Part shown: piece after piece, positions 1-8,475 of the stretch
How the letters are laid out: every line of letters begins with the position of its first letter
Numbering within the stretch: position 1 is the first letter of the stretch
The notes under the pieces: model-generated
Databases searched by the model: none
Seen by the model: the letters and a program-made list of their open reading frames with translations, nothing else
Told to the model about the DNA's origin: nothing
Origin: Bacteroidota bacterium
GTDB taxonomy: Bacteria > Bacteroidota > Ignavibacteria > Kapaibacteriales > HRBIN21
Length of the DNA stretch: 64,000 bases
Direction of reading: 5' to 3'
NCBI GenBank assembly: GCA_030550395.1
Contig: JAUQPL010000002.1
Coordinates: 60,792 to 124,791 of the forward strand
Program-made: the position numbers and the translations under genes

Positions 1-435
1 CGGATAGCTGTCGCTGGTGTTGTGGAGTGTGAGCCGGGTGAACCCCTGCTGTACGTGACCGTGCGAACAGAAGAGCCTGTGGTGCGGGTAGAAAAGATAC
101 GGTTCAATGACATCGAACTGCCAGATATCGTGGTGCCACTGTCAGCGACACCGGTAACAGGGGTAGCTGTACATGCTGCTCCTAATCCGGCGGTTGATCG
201 CACACGGATAAACTTCTGTGTGCCTGAAGCTGGACGATATCGGCTCTGCGTTTACGATGCGGTAGGACGACTCGTGCGTGTATTAGCCGATGCAGAGTAT
301 GCGGTAGGGAACTACTGGGTGGAATGGGATGGGACCAACGCCAGAGGCGAGCGCATCGGCGCGGGTACCTATGTATGCCGGCTTGAGGGACCATCGGGGA
401 GCTACGAAGTCCTTCCGGTAGTATGGTTGCGATAG
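1..435 (+). CDS. C-terminal part of a secreted protein with T9SS-type sorting domain (5' partial)
   Basis: The frame is open from base 1, so the gene begins before the window; the GTG at 22 is only an internal codon. The visible 144 residues end in a domain of the FlgD-like/T9SS type A sorting class: an APNPA turn, then a beta strand with VYDAVGRLVRVL, then WDGTNARGERIGAGTYVCRL. In Bacteroidota such tails direct cleavage and surface attachment by the type IX system after Sec export. The function of the passenger cannot be told from this fragment. It is followed after 12 bases by another T9SS-type gene, so the four genes up to 5485 look like a group of surface proteins. Confidence 0.8.
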   Translation, partial: RIAVAGVVECEPGEPLLYVTVRTEEPVVRVEKIRFNDIELPDIVVPLSATPVTGVAVHAAPNPAVDRTRINFCVPEAGRYRLCVYDAVGRLVRVLADAEYAVGNYWVEWDGTNARGERIGAGTYVCRLEGPSGSYEVLPVVWLR

Positions 436-447
436 TGGTCATGGTGG

Positions 448-1581
448 ATGCTCCGTGGGCGAGTGGCGCTGTTAGCAATTGCCGTGGTGGGGGAAGGGCA
501 GATGCTTGGTGCCGGACAAATAGCACGATTCGCCGTTCGGGTGTGGGACACCGTGGATGTCTGTGGGCGAAGAGAATGCGTGCTTGTTGTGGATGTTACT
601 CCTCCTGTGGAATCGCAGGATAGTCTTATGGGTTTCAACCTCGCCATACGGTTTGATCCGGAAAAGCTGGTCTTCCACACCTTGTTGACCAGCGGGACGC
701 TGGCGGAAGCAATGGACCAGCGGGGATTCAATGCATCGTATGGTGAGATTCGGGCATATGCCTTTACACTTACTCGGACGATCTCTGGTGCCCGACCTTT
801 GGTAGCCTTTTTGGGAGACTACCGTCAGGAATGCCCGGACACAACCTCTGTGCAGTTGTTGTACGTAGAGTTCAATGAGGAATTTGAAAGGCGGAGAACG
901 GTGGTAGTAGATACGACACCGGTCCCTGTTTATGCGCGAGTCATGGAGCTCCCCTCTCGGGTTATGCGGACCAAAGCCTCCGACCATGAATGGCAAATCC
1001 AAGAGGAGGATACAGCCCTGTGGTGGGAGCTCCGTGTGGGGTATGATTCTTCACTCTCCCTGAGGATAGCACAGACTGTTGTAGATGGGCTCCCGCGGTG
1101 GGTACAGGTCCACGGCGTTGCCACTGTTGACAGTTCTGCAGTGAGGGCATGGGAGCGCCGAGACAGCGCTCTTATGGTGACGTGGCGTCCTTCACCGAAT
1201 GTAGGGATTCGTGTGGGATTGTCTGTGATTGAGAGAAAGAGCGATACGGCGCTTCTGCAGGCTTGGACTTATCCCCTGGATTCATGCTCTTGCATAACTC
1301 AGTGGACACGGGATAGCTTGAGGGTGGTGAACTCCGCGGTGGTATCTGTCCCCTTTGTTACTGAGAGCGGGCATAAGATAGTGTGGTTCGCCAACTCTTC
1401 TTTCTCCGTTGGGGTAGGCGAACGGTTAGAGTTGTACGATCTACTGGGACGGCTTTTCTACAGCAAGGAGGCACAAGGAGAACGGCATCGCATTTCCTTG
1501 CAGGGAGTTCCTGCAGGGATATATCTTGGGCGATGGCATCGTGCCGGGGGAGTATACCCCGTTATGGTAATTGTGCAATGA
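448..1581 (+). CDS. Secreted protein with cohesin-like domain and T9SS-type tail
   Basis: The 377-residue product has a short hydrophobic N-terminus (LRGRVALLAIAVVGEG) that could be a Sec signal. Residues about 50-150 read like a cohesin-type beta sandwich (GFNLAIRFDPEKLVF, then a strand ending VQLLYVEFN). The last 60 residues carry a reduced sorting domain, with LELYDLLGRLFY and VPAGIYLGRW. It appears to be a diverged paralogue of the gene at 4778: both have a short 'DT..L..W.YPL' strand in the middle and a 'LYDLLGRL' tail. ATG 448 is the first good start after the upstream stop. No enzymatic motif is visible, so a structural or adhesive surface role is inference. Confidence 0.72.
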   Translation: MLRGRVALLAIAVVGEGQMLGAGQIARFAVRVWDTVDVCGRRECVLVVDVTPPVESQDSLMGFNLAIRFDPEKLVFHTLLTSGTLAEAMDQRGFNASYGEIRAYAFTLTRTISGARPLVAFLGDYRQECPDTTSVQLLYVEFNEEFERRRTVVVDTTPVPVYARVMELPSRVMRTKASDHEWQIQEEDTALWWELRVGYDSSLSLRIAQTVVDGLPRWVQVHGVATVDSSAVRAWERRDSALMVTWRPSPNVGIRVGLSVIERKSDTALLQAWTYPLDSCSCITQWTRDSLRVVNSAVVSVPFVTESGHKIVWFANSSFSVGVGERLELYDLLGRLFYSKEAQGERHRISLQGVPAGIYLGRWHRAGGVYPVMVIVQ

Positions 1582-1614
1582 GGGTCTGTTGAATTTGCTC
1601 CGTGAGGAGAGACA

Positions 1615-4600
1615 ATGCGACAGTGGGTGTCTGTGTGGAAGATGGTAGCAGTTCTAATTGTTGCGGTTATTGGCAACACTGTATCACGGGGGCAAACATT
1701 TGATGTCAAGCTCCCACTATTGAGCTTGACTGGAAGTGGTCCGGGATATGACGCGCAGATTTATCCGGCAGGCTTTATTGTTGTGCCCCAGGAGGCGACT
1801 CCGCAACAACCGAGGGAATTATTAGTGCCGGTTTATATCCGAAACTGTTGGGTTCCCTCTAACCATCCCGTATGGGGGAAGGTGTGGCCGATTTATAGCT
1901 TTGAATTCAAGCTCAAGTACGATGGGGACCTATTGGAGTTCTTGGGAATCCAGAAGGTAAGTCCAAGGGGAGATAGCGTGTTAGCCAAAGACTTTACCTT
2001 CGTCTTTGATGATGTCCCGATCACGGCATCACACATGTTGGGGGCATTGGTGGATTGGCACAACTTAGGGAGTGTTCCTCCGGTCTACGGTCCACGGCGC
2101 ATCCGCATCGTTGCAAGCTCGGCCAAGCCTCTACCACCCAGTCCTGCAGGACCTGGCCAAGATCCATGGGACCCGACGATACAGTGTGATCAGCGACAAT
2201 ATGTGCCTGTTATCTACTTGCGTTTCCGGGTCCGGGGAGTGGCGGGCACGATAGCGCGGTTGATCCTCTCCAATGACACTCTCAAGTACAATGACCTTAA
2301 CCTGAGCGTTTTCCCAGCAGAGCCGTTCCCCAACAATCCGTCGGGTTCTCGGTATCGGGATTTTATAACGTATCGTACAGGTGGAGCTACGGGGAATGTG
2401 TCGTATGAAGGCCTGGAGGGGGTTGATAACCGAGGGCTGCTTCCGATTGCCAACCTATACCCGAGTATGCCAGGGATGATTTACGTGTTCGTCACAGAAA
2501 TTCCCCAAATTGGTTTTGAACCGCGGCTTGGGGTTGATGCTGTGGTACGACAGGTTTCCCCCAGCGGGGATGAGTGGGAGGTTATCCACCCCATTGTGTT
2601 GGACTCTGCTTCTTGGACACGCGGGGTCTTCTATGGTCGGCGGGAACTGGTAGTGACCAACGAGGTAGAGGGCACGCGATTGACAAACATTATTGTTGAG
2701 TCTAACGCACAGTGGCTCAAATTCCAGACCTTCGCTGCAGCTCCGGGTGATAGGAATCCTATACCACAGATCACCCGCTCGGGAGTGATTGACTATATAG
2801 ACCGAACATTGGGCGAGACTATCCTGCAAGACATCCAGAACAATCCCCAGGCGCCATCGCGTCCGCAGAATTTCCGCATCCTCTGCGATCCACAGGCACT
2901 GCCGCAGAATACTGATGCTGCAGGTATTTACGTGGGCTATATCACCTTCCGAACTCTATCGGCATCGGTGTCTCCGGTCCGTCTGCGAGTGACGTTCATC
3001 TACGTGCGAAATCCGGTTGAGCCGAACAATGATCCACGGAACCTATCTGCATTGGGTCAAGGAATCCGGATTACGGTAACCAACTCCGCTGCTACGCCGC
3101 AATCGGCGACGCTGGTCTTTGGACTGGGGATTCGGGCAACAGATGGGATAGACACCCTCTTTGGGGAGACGGTATACGACAACCCACCTGTTGCGGGGAG
3201 CTTCTATGCGCGCTGGTATTTAGATGGAGTAGCGAACGTTCCTCCTGGAACAGCTCCGTATGGACTGCGTGATTTAGTTGGTCTTTACAGCTCACGGGAT
3301 ATCCGGAATGTCTTTGCCGACTCCACAGTTGTCTTTCTGTGCCGCTTCGATGCTGGTGGAGCTCAGAATTACCCTGTGACCCTAACGTGGGATACCACGG
3401 ACTTCCCCGCGGGGGCGCGCCTATTCCTCCGAGATACCCTCAACGGGACGATTTTCGGGGTGGACATGCGGCAAGCAACCCCAGCGGGTGGGTCTCGGAT
3501 GTCCTATACAATTACCGATGCCCGAATCCGCTCCTTTGTGATTGAGTATACATATCCGCTCGTCGTTCAGTATCCGGTACTCCAGAAGGGCTGGAACTTG
3601 GTATCACTGCCTGTACGCCCGGCTAACAACCACTGGCGTATGGTCTATCCACGGGCAATCAACATTCCCTTCTGGTTCTCGCAGAACCAGTACCAGCCGT
3701 CGGAATTCTTGCAGGTCGGATATGGTTACTACGTCAAGTACAGTGACTCGGTAGACCGACAGATTGCGGGTGTGCGCCTTCTGAGGATAGACCGGAGTGA
3801 TAATGTACTGCTGTACAATGGGTGGAACACGATTGGAGGATTATCAGTGCCAGTGAGTGTTGAGCGGATTCAGTTTGAAAACTATGGGGCCGAGCCCTTA
3901 CCGCAGCGGGTTGGTGGGGTGTATGGGTATAGGACCGACCGCGGCTTTGTGGAAGTCTCGGAGCTAACCCCAGGCTTGGGGTATTGGATCAAGATTCGCG
4001 GAAGGGGATACCTGAAGTTAGAGGCACCCGGAACTCCACGGATTATTGCTGCTCGGGATGACGAGCGTGAGCGTGTTTTGCAGCAGAGTGTGCCAGTGTT
4101 CGTGCACGATGCCGCAGGAAAGGAAGCGGTTCTCTATGTCAGTCCGCAACAGATTAACCGGGAGCGCTTTGAGTTGCCCCCGGTGCCTCCACAGGGACTC
4201 TTTGACGTGCGCTTCGTCAGCGGGACGTATGTAGAGGATGCCGTCTCACCAAGCTTACAGTTCCAGGGAGTCACATATCCGGTGATTTTGCGGTTGCCCA
4301 TGGGAGTAACGGCAGAGTATACCGTTGTTGACAGGCTGGGACGTCAGTGGGGTATACTCCGGGGCGGCAGTGAAATTGAGATCACGGATCCGAGTGTCAC
4401 AGCAGTACAGTTGCTTGCTGCGGGTACCGCCACAGGCATTCGGGTGGAGGTCAGACCTCAGCCAGCATTAGAGCGGGCAATGGTAGAGATTGTATTGCCT
4501 GAGCGAGCCCCGATTGTCCTTGTCCTCTACAACCTTGTGGGTGAGGAAGTGGCGCGGGTCTACGAAGGTGAGCTTCCGGCGGGTTCCTCCATATTCTCAC

Positions 4601-4692
4601 TGCCGGTGGAAACTTTGGCCAGTGGACAGTATATCCTGCGAGCATTGGTGGGCGAGAAGGCGTACGCAGTACCTGTTGTAGTAGTCCGATAA
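1615..4692 (+). CDS. Large secreted multidomain protein with T9SS-type sorting domain
   Basis: This 1025-residue protein starts with a signal peptide (MRQWVSVWKMVAVLIVAVIG, then GQTFD). Residues about 60-140 resemble a cohesin-like sandwich (YSFEFKLKYDGDLLEFLGI). Near residues 660-800 there are two related segments, GWNLVSLPVRP and YNGWNTIGGLSVPV, the second followed by LTPGLGYWIKIRG; paired 'GWN' segments of this type recur in FCB-group exported proteins. The C-terminus is a clear sorting domain (RPQPALERAMVEIVLPE, LYNLVGEEVARVYEG, LASGQYILRA). It lies 33 bases after the previous stop, so it is likely co-transcribed. A strong terminator follows. The biological role is unknown. Confidence 0.82.
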   Translation: MRQWVSVWKMVAVLIVAVIGNTVSRGQTFDVKLPLLSLTGSGPGYDAQIYPAGFIVVPQEATPQQPRELLVPVYIRNCWVPSNHPVWGKVWPIYSFEFKLKYDGDLLEFLGIQKVSPRGDSVLAKDFTFVFDDVPITASHMLGALVDWHNLGSVPPVYGPRRIRIVASSAKPLPPSPAGPGQDPWDPTIQCDQRQYVPVIYLRFRVRGVAGTIARLILSNDTLKYNDLNLSVFPAEPFPNNPSGSRYRDFITYRTGGATGNVSYEGLEGVDNRGLLPIANLYPSMPGMIYVFVTEIPQIGFEPRLGVDAVVRQVSPSGDEWEVIHPIVLDSASWTRGVFYGRRELVVTNEVEGTRLTNIIVESNAQWLKFQTFAAAPGDRNPIPQITRSGVIDYIDRTLGETILQDIQNNPQAPSRPQNFRILCDPQALPQNTDAAGIYVGYITFRTLSASVSPVRLRVTFIYVRNPVEPNNDPRNLSALGQGIRITVTNSAATPQSATLVFGLGIRATDGIDTLFGETVYDNPPVAGSFYARWYLDGVANVPPGTAPYGLRDLVGLYSSRDIRNVFADSTVVFLCRFDAGGAQNYPVTLTWDTTDFPAGARLFLRDTLNGTIFGVDMRQATPAGGSRMSYTITDARIRSFVIEYTYPLVVQYPVLQKGWNLVSLPVRPANNHWRMVYPRAINIPFWFSQNQYQPSEFLQVGYGYYVKYSDSVDRQIAGVRLLRIDRSDNVLLYNGWNTIGGLSVPVSVERIQFENYGAEPLPQRVGGVYGYRTDRGFVEVSELTPGLGYWIKIRGRGYLKLEAPGTPRIIAARDDERERVLQQSVPVFVHDAAGKEAVLYVSPQQINRERFELPPVPPQGLFDVRFVSGTYVEDAVSPSLQFQGVTYPVILRLPMGVTAEYTVVDRLGRQWGILRGGSEIEITDPSVTAVQLLAAGTATGIRVEVRPQPALERAMVEIVLPERAPIVLVLYNLVGEEVARVYEGELPAGSSIFSLPVETLASGQYILRALVGEKAYAVPVVVVR

Positions 4693-4728
4693 GTGCACGC
4701 TACGCATATTGGGACGTCGCCACAAGCA

Positions 4729-4764
4729 AGGTGGTAGCCCGTAAGGGGCTACCACCTGCTTTTT
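4729..4764 (+). terminator. Rho-independent terminator after the large T9SS gene
   Basis: A perfect 12-bp stem (AGGTGGTAGCCC at 4729-4740 with GGGCTACCACCT at 4746-4757) encloses a 5-base loop and is followed by GCTTTTT. It lies 36 bases after the stop at 4692 and just before the next start at 4778, so it should separate the first three secreted-protein genes from the fourth. Confidence 0.9.
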
Positions 4765-4777
4765 GCCTATAGAAACT

Positions 4778-5485
4778 ATGCAGGTGTGGAAGTTTGCAGC
4801 GGTTGGTGTAAATGTTGTATCCGTTGTTATAGCCCAAGTTCGGGTAGAGCTTCCTTTCACCGTTGGGAATGAGTTAGGGGAGGTAATCGCGTTGGTTGTT
4901 GGAGTAGATGAACGTGCGACCGACCGCATTGATACTTCGCTGGGTGAATGGGAGATTCCACCCATGCACCCTCCACAGGATGTATTCCACGCAGCTCTAC
5001 GCCTCTACGACTCCGTTGATGGGGAGTGGAAGTGGACGTACCGGGACCTCCGCCCATTGGGAAGGCGGGACACATTTGCTGTCAGTCACCGTTTGTTAGT
5101 CCAGCGTGGAAAGGGTGACACGATCATTCTGCGATGGGCGTATCCACTTCCGGAGCACATTGACTCAGCCGTGCTCACGGACCGCGTTACAGGGACACTG
5201 GTTCGAATCCCCTTCGGGGCAGAGCAACAAGGGAGGATAACTAACAAGTTTTTGGAGGAGTTTGTACTGACGGTTTGGTATCGCTTCGGACCATCCTCTG
5301 TTCCAGATGGTGAGCGACAGCCGACTCCTCGGTACGTTGTCCTCTACGACCTTTTGGGGAGGCTATGCTGGAGAGGGGAGGAATTTCCAAAAGAGACAGG
5401 ACGGGGAATTGCGGCAGGTATATACGTTGGTTGGCTCCGTGAAGCGGGGCAGCGGCGACACCTCCTCTGGGTACAGCCGCCGTAG
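4778..5485 (+). CDS. Small secreted protein with T9SS-type tail
   Basis: The 235-residue product starts MQVWKFAAVGVNVVSVVIAQ, a plausible signal peptide. I prefer ATG 4778 over the upstream TTG at 4763, because the TTG lies inside the terminator's T run. The C-terminus has YVVLYDLLGRLCW and IAAGIYVGWL, a compact sorting domain. The middle (GDTIILRWAYPLPEH) matches the layout of the gene at 448, suggesting duplication. No known enzymatic motif is present. It is the last of the tandem surface-protein genes. Confidence 0.7.
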   Translation: MQVWKFAAVGVNVVSVVIAQVRVELPFTVGNELGEVIALVVGVDERATDRIDTSLGEWEIPPMHPPQDVFHAALRLYDSVDGEWKWTYRDLRPLGRRDTFAVSHRLLVQRGKGDTIILRWAYPLPEHIDSAVLTDRVTGTLVRIPFGAEQQGRITNKFLEEFVLTVWYRFGPSSVPDGERQPTPRYVVLYDLLGRLCWRGEEFPKETGRGIAAGIYVGWLREAGQRRHLLWVQPP

Positions 5486-5803
5486 GCAGTTTGCAAGAGT
5501 TGCGTGAAACTTTGGGAGGAGTTTCCTGGGACAGCATTAAGGATTTTTCTGAGCTTCGGGCTGCGGACGACGGCATAGAATGCCAACTCGCTGTACACTC
5601 CTTTTGACAAGAGGCTGCAACTCTCTCTTCGAGGGTAGTAATCAATGTGAGACGGGGGGCCAGACATAGCTGCTTCTGGAGCGCTTCCTGGAAATGGGCT
5701 TTGGGAGCCATTTTACGCTGTGCTTGCTCTGCCGTAAGAGGGAGAGGCACGGGAAAAAGCGTAATTTTGCAATTGTAGTAGGTTAAACCGTCGGGGAAAG
5801 AGG
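5486..5803 (+). other. Intergenic region upstream of the rpsU operon
   Basis: These 318 bases hold no gene I can support. A small inverted repeat, GAAACT/AGTTTC, lies about 20 bases after the upstream stop and is not followed by a convincing T run. Open frames on the minus strand have no recognisable content. The last 45 bases contain the TAATTTTG promoter element of the next operon. Confidence 0.5.
5762..5769 (+). promoter_or_regulatory. Probable promoter -7 element for the rpsU operon
   Basis: TAATTTTG matches the Bacteroidota primary sigma factor -7 consensus TAnnTTTG. The predicted start is near 5776, 28 bases before ATG 5804. No TTTG-like -33 element is visible at the usual 17-23 base spacing. 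Confidence 0.6.
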
Positions 5804-6205
5804 ATGGCAGCAGCACGACGTCGTCGGCGGGCTCGGAAGTACGTGATGCTGTATTGCCCCGTTCTGATGCGTATAACCCGACACGAGTTTATCGGAACAC
5901 CGATTGACACCCCAAATGGACGTCACCAGTGGGCACGATGTGTAGTGAGCCACCATGTTCAACTTGTCAACTTGGATTTACTGGAGGGTAATGGGCGTAA
6001 TGATGGGGCTGTTGTCCAACTGACTCCAGAGGATTCTAAGCGATATGAGCCTGGAGGGGAGTACCAGGTTGGCGATGTCATCTATCATCCTGCATGGGAT
6101 GACTACGGGATTGTGCGCAGTAAGGAGGTGCTATCCAACGGGCTGCGAGCTATCGTGGTCTTGTTCAAGAAGAACAAAGAAAAGCGACTGATAGAGCGGT
6201 TGTAG
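5804..6205 (+). CDS. Small basic hypothetical protein with SH3/tudor-like C-terminal motif
   Basis: The 133-residue product begins with an arginine-rich stretch (RRRRRARKY). Its second half reads YQVGDVIYHPAWDDYGIV followed by a VVLFKKNKEKRLIERL strand. The pattern 'GD.I.HP.W..G.V...V.F...KRL' resembles the small beta-barrel at the C-terminus of UvrD/PcrA-type helicases and CarD-like proteins; that is a similarity of pattern, not an identification. ATG 5804 follows GGAAAGAGG directly. It sits 16 bases before rpsU under a shared promoter, which suggests a nucleic-acid- or ribosome-associated role (inference). Confidence 0.65.
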   Translation: MAAARRRRRARKYVMLYCPVLMRITRHEFIGTPIDTPNGRHQWARCVVSHHVQLVNLDLLEGNGRNDGAVVQLTPEDSKRYEPGGEYQVGDVIYHPAWDDYGIVRSKEVLSNGLRAIVVLFKKNKEKRLIERL

Positions 6206-6221
6206 CAGGAAGTAAAGGAGC

Positions 6222-6419
6222 ATGGCGGTTGGGATTGTCGTTCAACCAAATGAGTCTATTGATCGGGCGTTGCGGCGCTTCAAGAAGAAGTATGAGCGGA
6301 GCAAGGTGCTGCGGGAGTACCGACGTCACTCAGTGTATTTAAAGCCGTCGGAGGAGCGGCGTTTGGAGATGATTCGTGCCAAGCGCCGGCAGCGCCGAGC
6401 GGCAATGGAAGAGGAGTAA
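6222..6419 (+). CDS. rpsU: 30S ribosomal protein bS21
   Basis: The 65-residue protein has the bS21 signature: ESIDRALRRFKKKYERS near the N-terminus, then VLREYRRHSVYLKPSEERR and a tail rich in Arg and Lys. Length fits the family. bS21 sits on the 30S platform near the anti-Shine-Dalgarno region of 16S rRNA. It follows the small basic protein at 5804 by 16 bases. A 6-bp hairpin (GCCCTC/GAGGGC, 6431-6445) lies after it, without a T run. Confidence 0.92.
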   Translation: MAVGIVVQPNESIDRALRRFKKKYERSKVLREYRRHSVYLKPSEERRLEMIRAKRRQRRAAMEEE

Positions 6420-6487
6420 GCGGAACAGACGCCCTCGGGGAGGGCTCGGGAGGCGAGAGAGTTCAGATTCCCTAAGGGAGGGGTGGG

Positions 6488-7459
6488 ATGCTCCCACTCA
6501 GTGTTATCATCCTGGCTCGTGATAGTGCCAATACCATTGAGCGAGCGGTTGCCTCGGTCCATCCGGTCGCACAGCAAATTATCGTATTGGATACGGGTTC
6601 GCAGGACAACACGCCTGAGCTGTGTGTACGCCTGGGGGCAGAGGTTTACTTTGCTGAGTGGACAGACGATTTCGCTGCAGCTCGGAATGCAGCCCTTCAG
6701 TACGTGTGCATGCCGTGGGTGTTGGCGCTGGATAGCGACGAAGAGTTGGAGGCAGAGACACTGCAACAGCAGAGACACCTCTTAGAAGAGCCAGAGATTG
6801 GTGGGATTGAAGTTCAGATCCGCAGCGTCGCTTCAGTGCAGAGTCGGCAGCCGTTGGTCCAGCAACATTGGTATCCCCGGCTCTTCCGGTATGCGGAAGG
6901 GATTACTTACGTTGGACGTGTGCACGAGCAGATACGTCCGGCAATTCAGAAAAAGGGATGGCGGATTGTGCGTGCTCCGATCATCATCTGGCATTACGGC
7001 TATGTGGGAGAACAGCTTCAACGTAAGGCACAGCGTAATGTCCAACTTCTCCAGGGGCAAGCAGACTCTACACCAGACGATGCATGGCTCCAGTACCATC
7101 TGGGGATGAGTCTTTTCAGTCTGGGTGAGAGCGAGAAGGCATTGGAGCTGTTGGAACGCTGCTCCCAGCATCCGGAACTGCAGCCTGAACAGCGGTTGTG
7201 GTCACGGCTGAGGGCAGCACAAGCAGCGCTGAAGTTAGATCGGATTGGAATCGTAGAAGAGCTTCTGGCAGACCCTTTCCCTGAGCCGGGATTGGAGGGA
7301 TTGCGCCGGTATGTGCTAGCAGCAGCTTTACTCCAGCGCTGGCAATTTGCTGATGCTTTAAGGCTTTTAGATTCTCCCGTGGTACTTCAAAGCCCCTTTA
7401 TCGAGCGGGAACAAGTTGAGCATTTTCTCCGAGCCCTCCGTCAGCTCGTGGGGGAATAG
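6488..7459 (+). CDS. Family 2 glycosyltransferase with TPR-like tail
   Basis: The N-terminal 200 residues form a GT2 (GT-A fold) domain: LSVIILARDSANTIERAV, the nucleotide-binding VLDTGSQDNTPELC, and the metal-binding ALDSDEEL. This resembles the SunS/TPR-glycosyltransferase class. Residues about 195-320 are helical and TPR-like (WLQYHLGMSLFSLGESEKAL). The protein probably transfers a sugar from a nucleotide sugar in the cytoplasm; acceptor unknown. Its stop overlaps the convergent DUF2851 gene by 19 bases. Confidence 0.85.
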   Translation: MLPLSVIILARDSANTIERAVASVHPVAQQIIVLDTGSQDNTPELCVRLGAEVYFAEWTDDFAAARNAALQYVCMPWVLALDSDEELEAETLQQQRHLLEEPEIGGIEVQIRSVASVQSRQPLVQQHWYPRLFRYAEGITYVGRVHEQIRPAIQKKGWRIVRAPIIIWHYGYVGEQLQRKAQRNVQLLQGQADSTPDDAWLQYHLGMSLFSLGESEKALELLERCSQHPELQPEQRLWSRLRAAQAALKLDRIGIVEELLADPFPEPGLEGLRRYVLAAALLQRWQFADALRLLDSPVVLQSPFIEREQVEHFLRALRQLVGE

Positions 7460-8472
7460 CCGGAGGAGCTTAGAAGTGCTTCTGCAGTGCGATAGAAGTC
7501 CAAAATTTCACCAAAGCGGTAGCTGGTGAGAAGCTCGCGACAGAGGAGGCTGCTCCCACGTTGGCGGAGAAATTCTAACATCCCCTGCTGTTGCCACATA
7601 TACCGCTGTGGGAATGTTGGAAAGAGGCGTCGGAGGTGTCCGTACCGAGCATGCGCAGGAGCGGACCAATACCATGAAAGGAGCTCTATCCTCTGCTCTG
7701 GTGTGGCATGGGCCAGTAGGTAAGGGAGTAGGCAATTTAGCAAGAGCTCTAAGCGGAGGTGGATCCCTTCGGTTGCGATTCGGTGGTGGGTGAGCTCCTG
7801 TAGCTGCAACGATAGCGGCATTGCTGCTCCGGTGTGGAAGCGCTGGAGAAAGGAGAATATCGGGGAGCCGGGGAGAGCTCTCAGCAAAGCTGCCAGAGTT
7901 TCTGCACTATGAGCAGGACGTCGTCGCTTCTGGAGGTAACGTTGAAGGAATCCAGAAACCATGCGAAGGAAGCCCGGGGTGAAGCCCCACTGTTGGGCGT
8001 AGGAGCGGGCATCGGCTGTGTGGCGGAGGAGCCGAAGGAGTGCGAAGTACTGTAGCTCGTGAAGGGATGATAGCAATTCTGACGAAGTCTCCGTATCCGC
8101 TGGAGTAGTCTTCTGCTGCAAGACTTGCATGAGTTCCGTCTCGGGTATGACAAGGATTTCGGGGGGGCCGCCGGATACTTCTGTTGGGGGGGTCAGGACG
8201 ATGTGGAGTAGCACGCGGCGGTAGCGGGGGTCATTTACATGACCATGGAGTTTCCACTCCCGGGGGGTACGGTGAAACTCCCCGTCTCCTACACAGATAG
8301 TGCTGCCTATGAGCAGCACCATGTTGTGGAAGTCCGGTCCTTCGTGAACATTCAATTCGCCGGGAGCCAGAATCTGAAGTCGCTTCCCGCTGACGGTGTA
8401 CCAGGTGCGGGCAGGGTCCGATAGGAGATTCCAGACAGCTTTCTGGAGAACATGTTCCGGCAGATGAGGCAT
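7441..8472 (-). CDS. DUF2851 family protein
   Basis: The 343-residue product has the conserved DUF2851 N-terminal block: LQILAPGELNVHEGPDF, then VGDGEFHRTPREWKLHGH and a V.LHIVL strand. The conserved Glu and His residues suggest a metal-dependent or nuclease-like fold, but the family has no proven function that I know of. It is typical of Bacteroidota. It starts three bases after the pyrF stop and is the last gene of the six-gene minus-strand run; its end overlaps the GT2 gene. Confidence 0.82.
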   Translation of the reverse strand: MPHLPEHVLQKAVWNLLSDPARTWYTVSGKRLQILAPGELNVHEGPDFHNMVLLIGSTICVGDGEFHRTPREWKLHGHVNDPRYRRVLLHIVLTPPTEVSGGPPEILVIPETELMQVLQQKTTPADTETSSELLSSLHELQYFALLRLLRHTADARSYAQQWGFTPGFLRMVSGFLQRYLQKRRRPAHSAETLAALLRALPGSPIFSFLQRFHTGAAMPLSLQLQELTHHRIATEGIHLRLELLLNCLLPYLLAHATPEQRIELLSWYWSAPAHARYGHLRRLFPTFPQRYMWQQQGMLEFLRQRGSSLLCRELLTSYRFGEILDFYRTAEALLSSSGYSPTS

Positions 8473-8475
8473 TTG

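Noticed and set aside
5241..5816. Minus-strand 191-residue open frame between the T9SS gene and rpsU.
   Set aside because: No recognisable motif, composition unlike the neighbours, and it runs across the T9SS tail and the promoter region.
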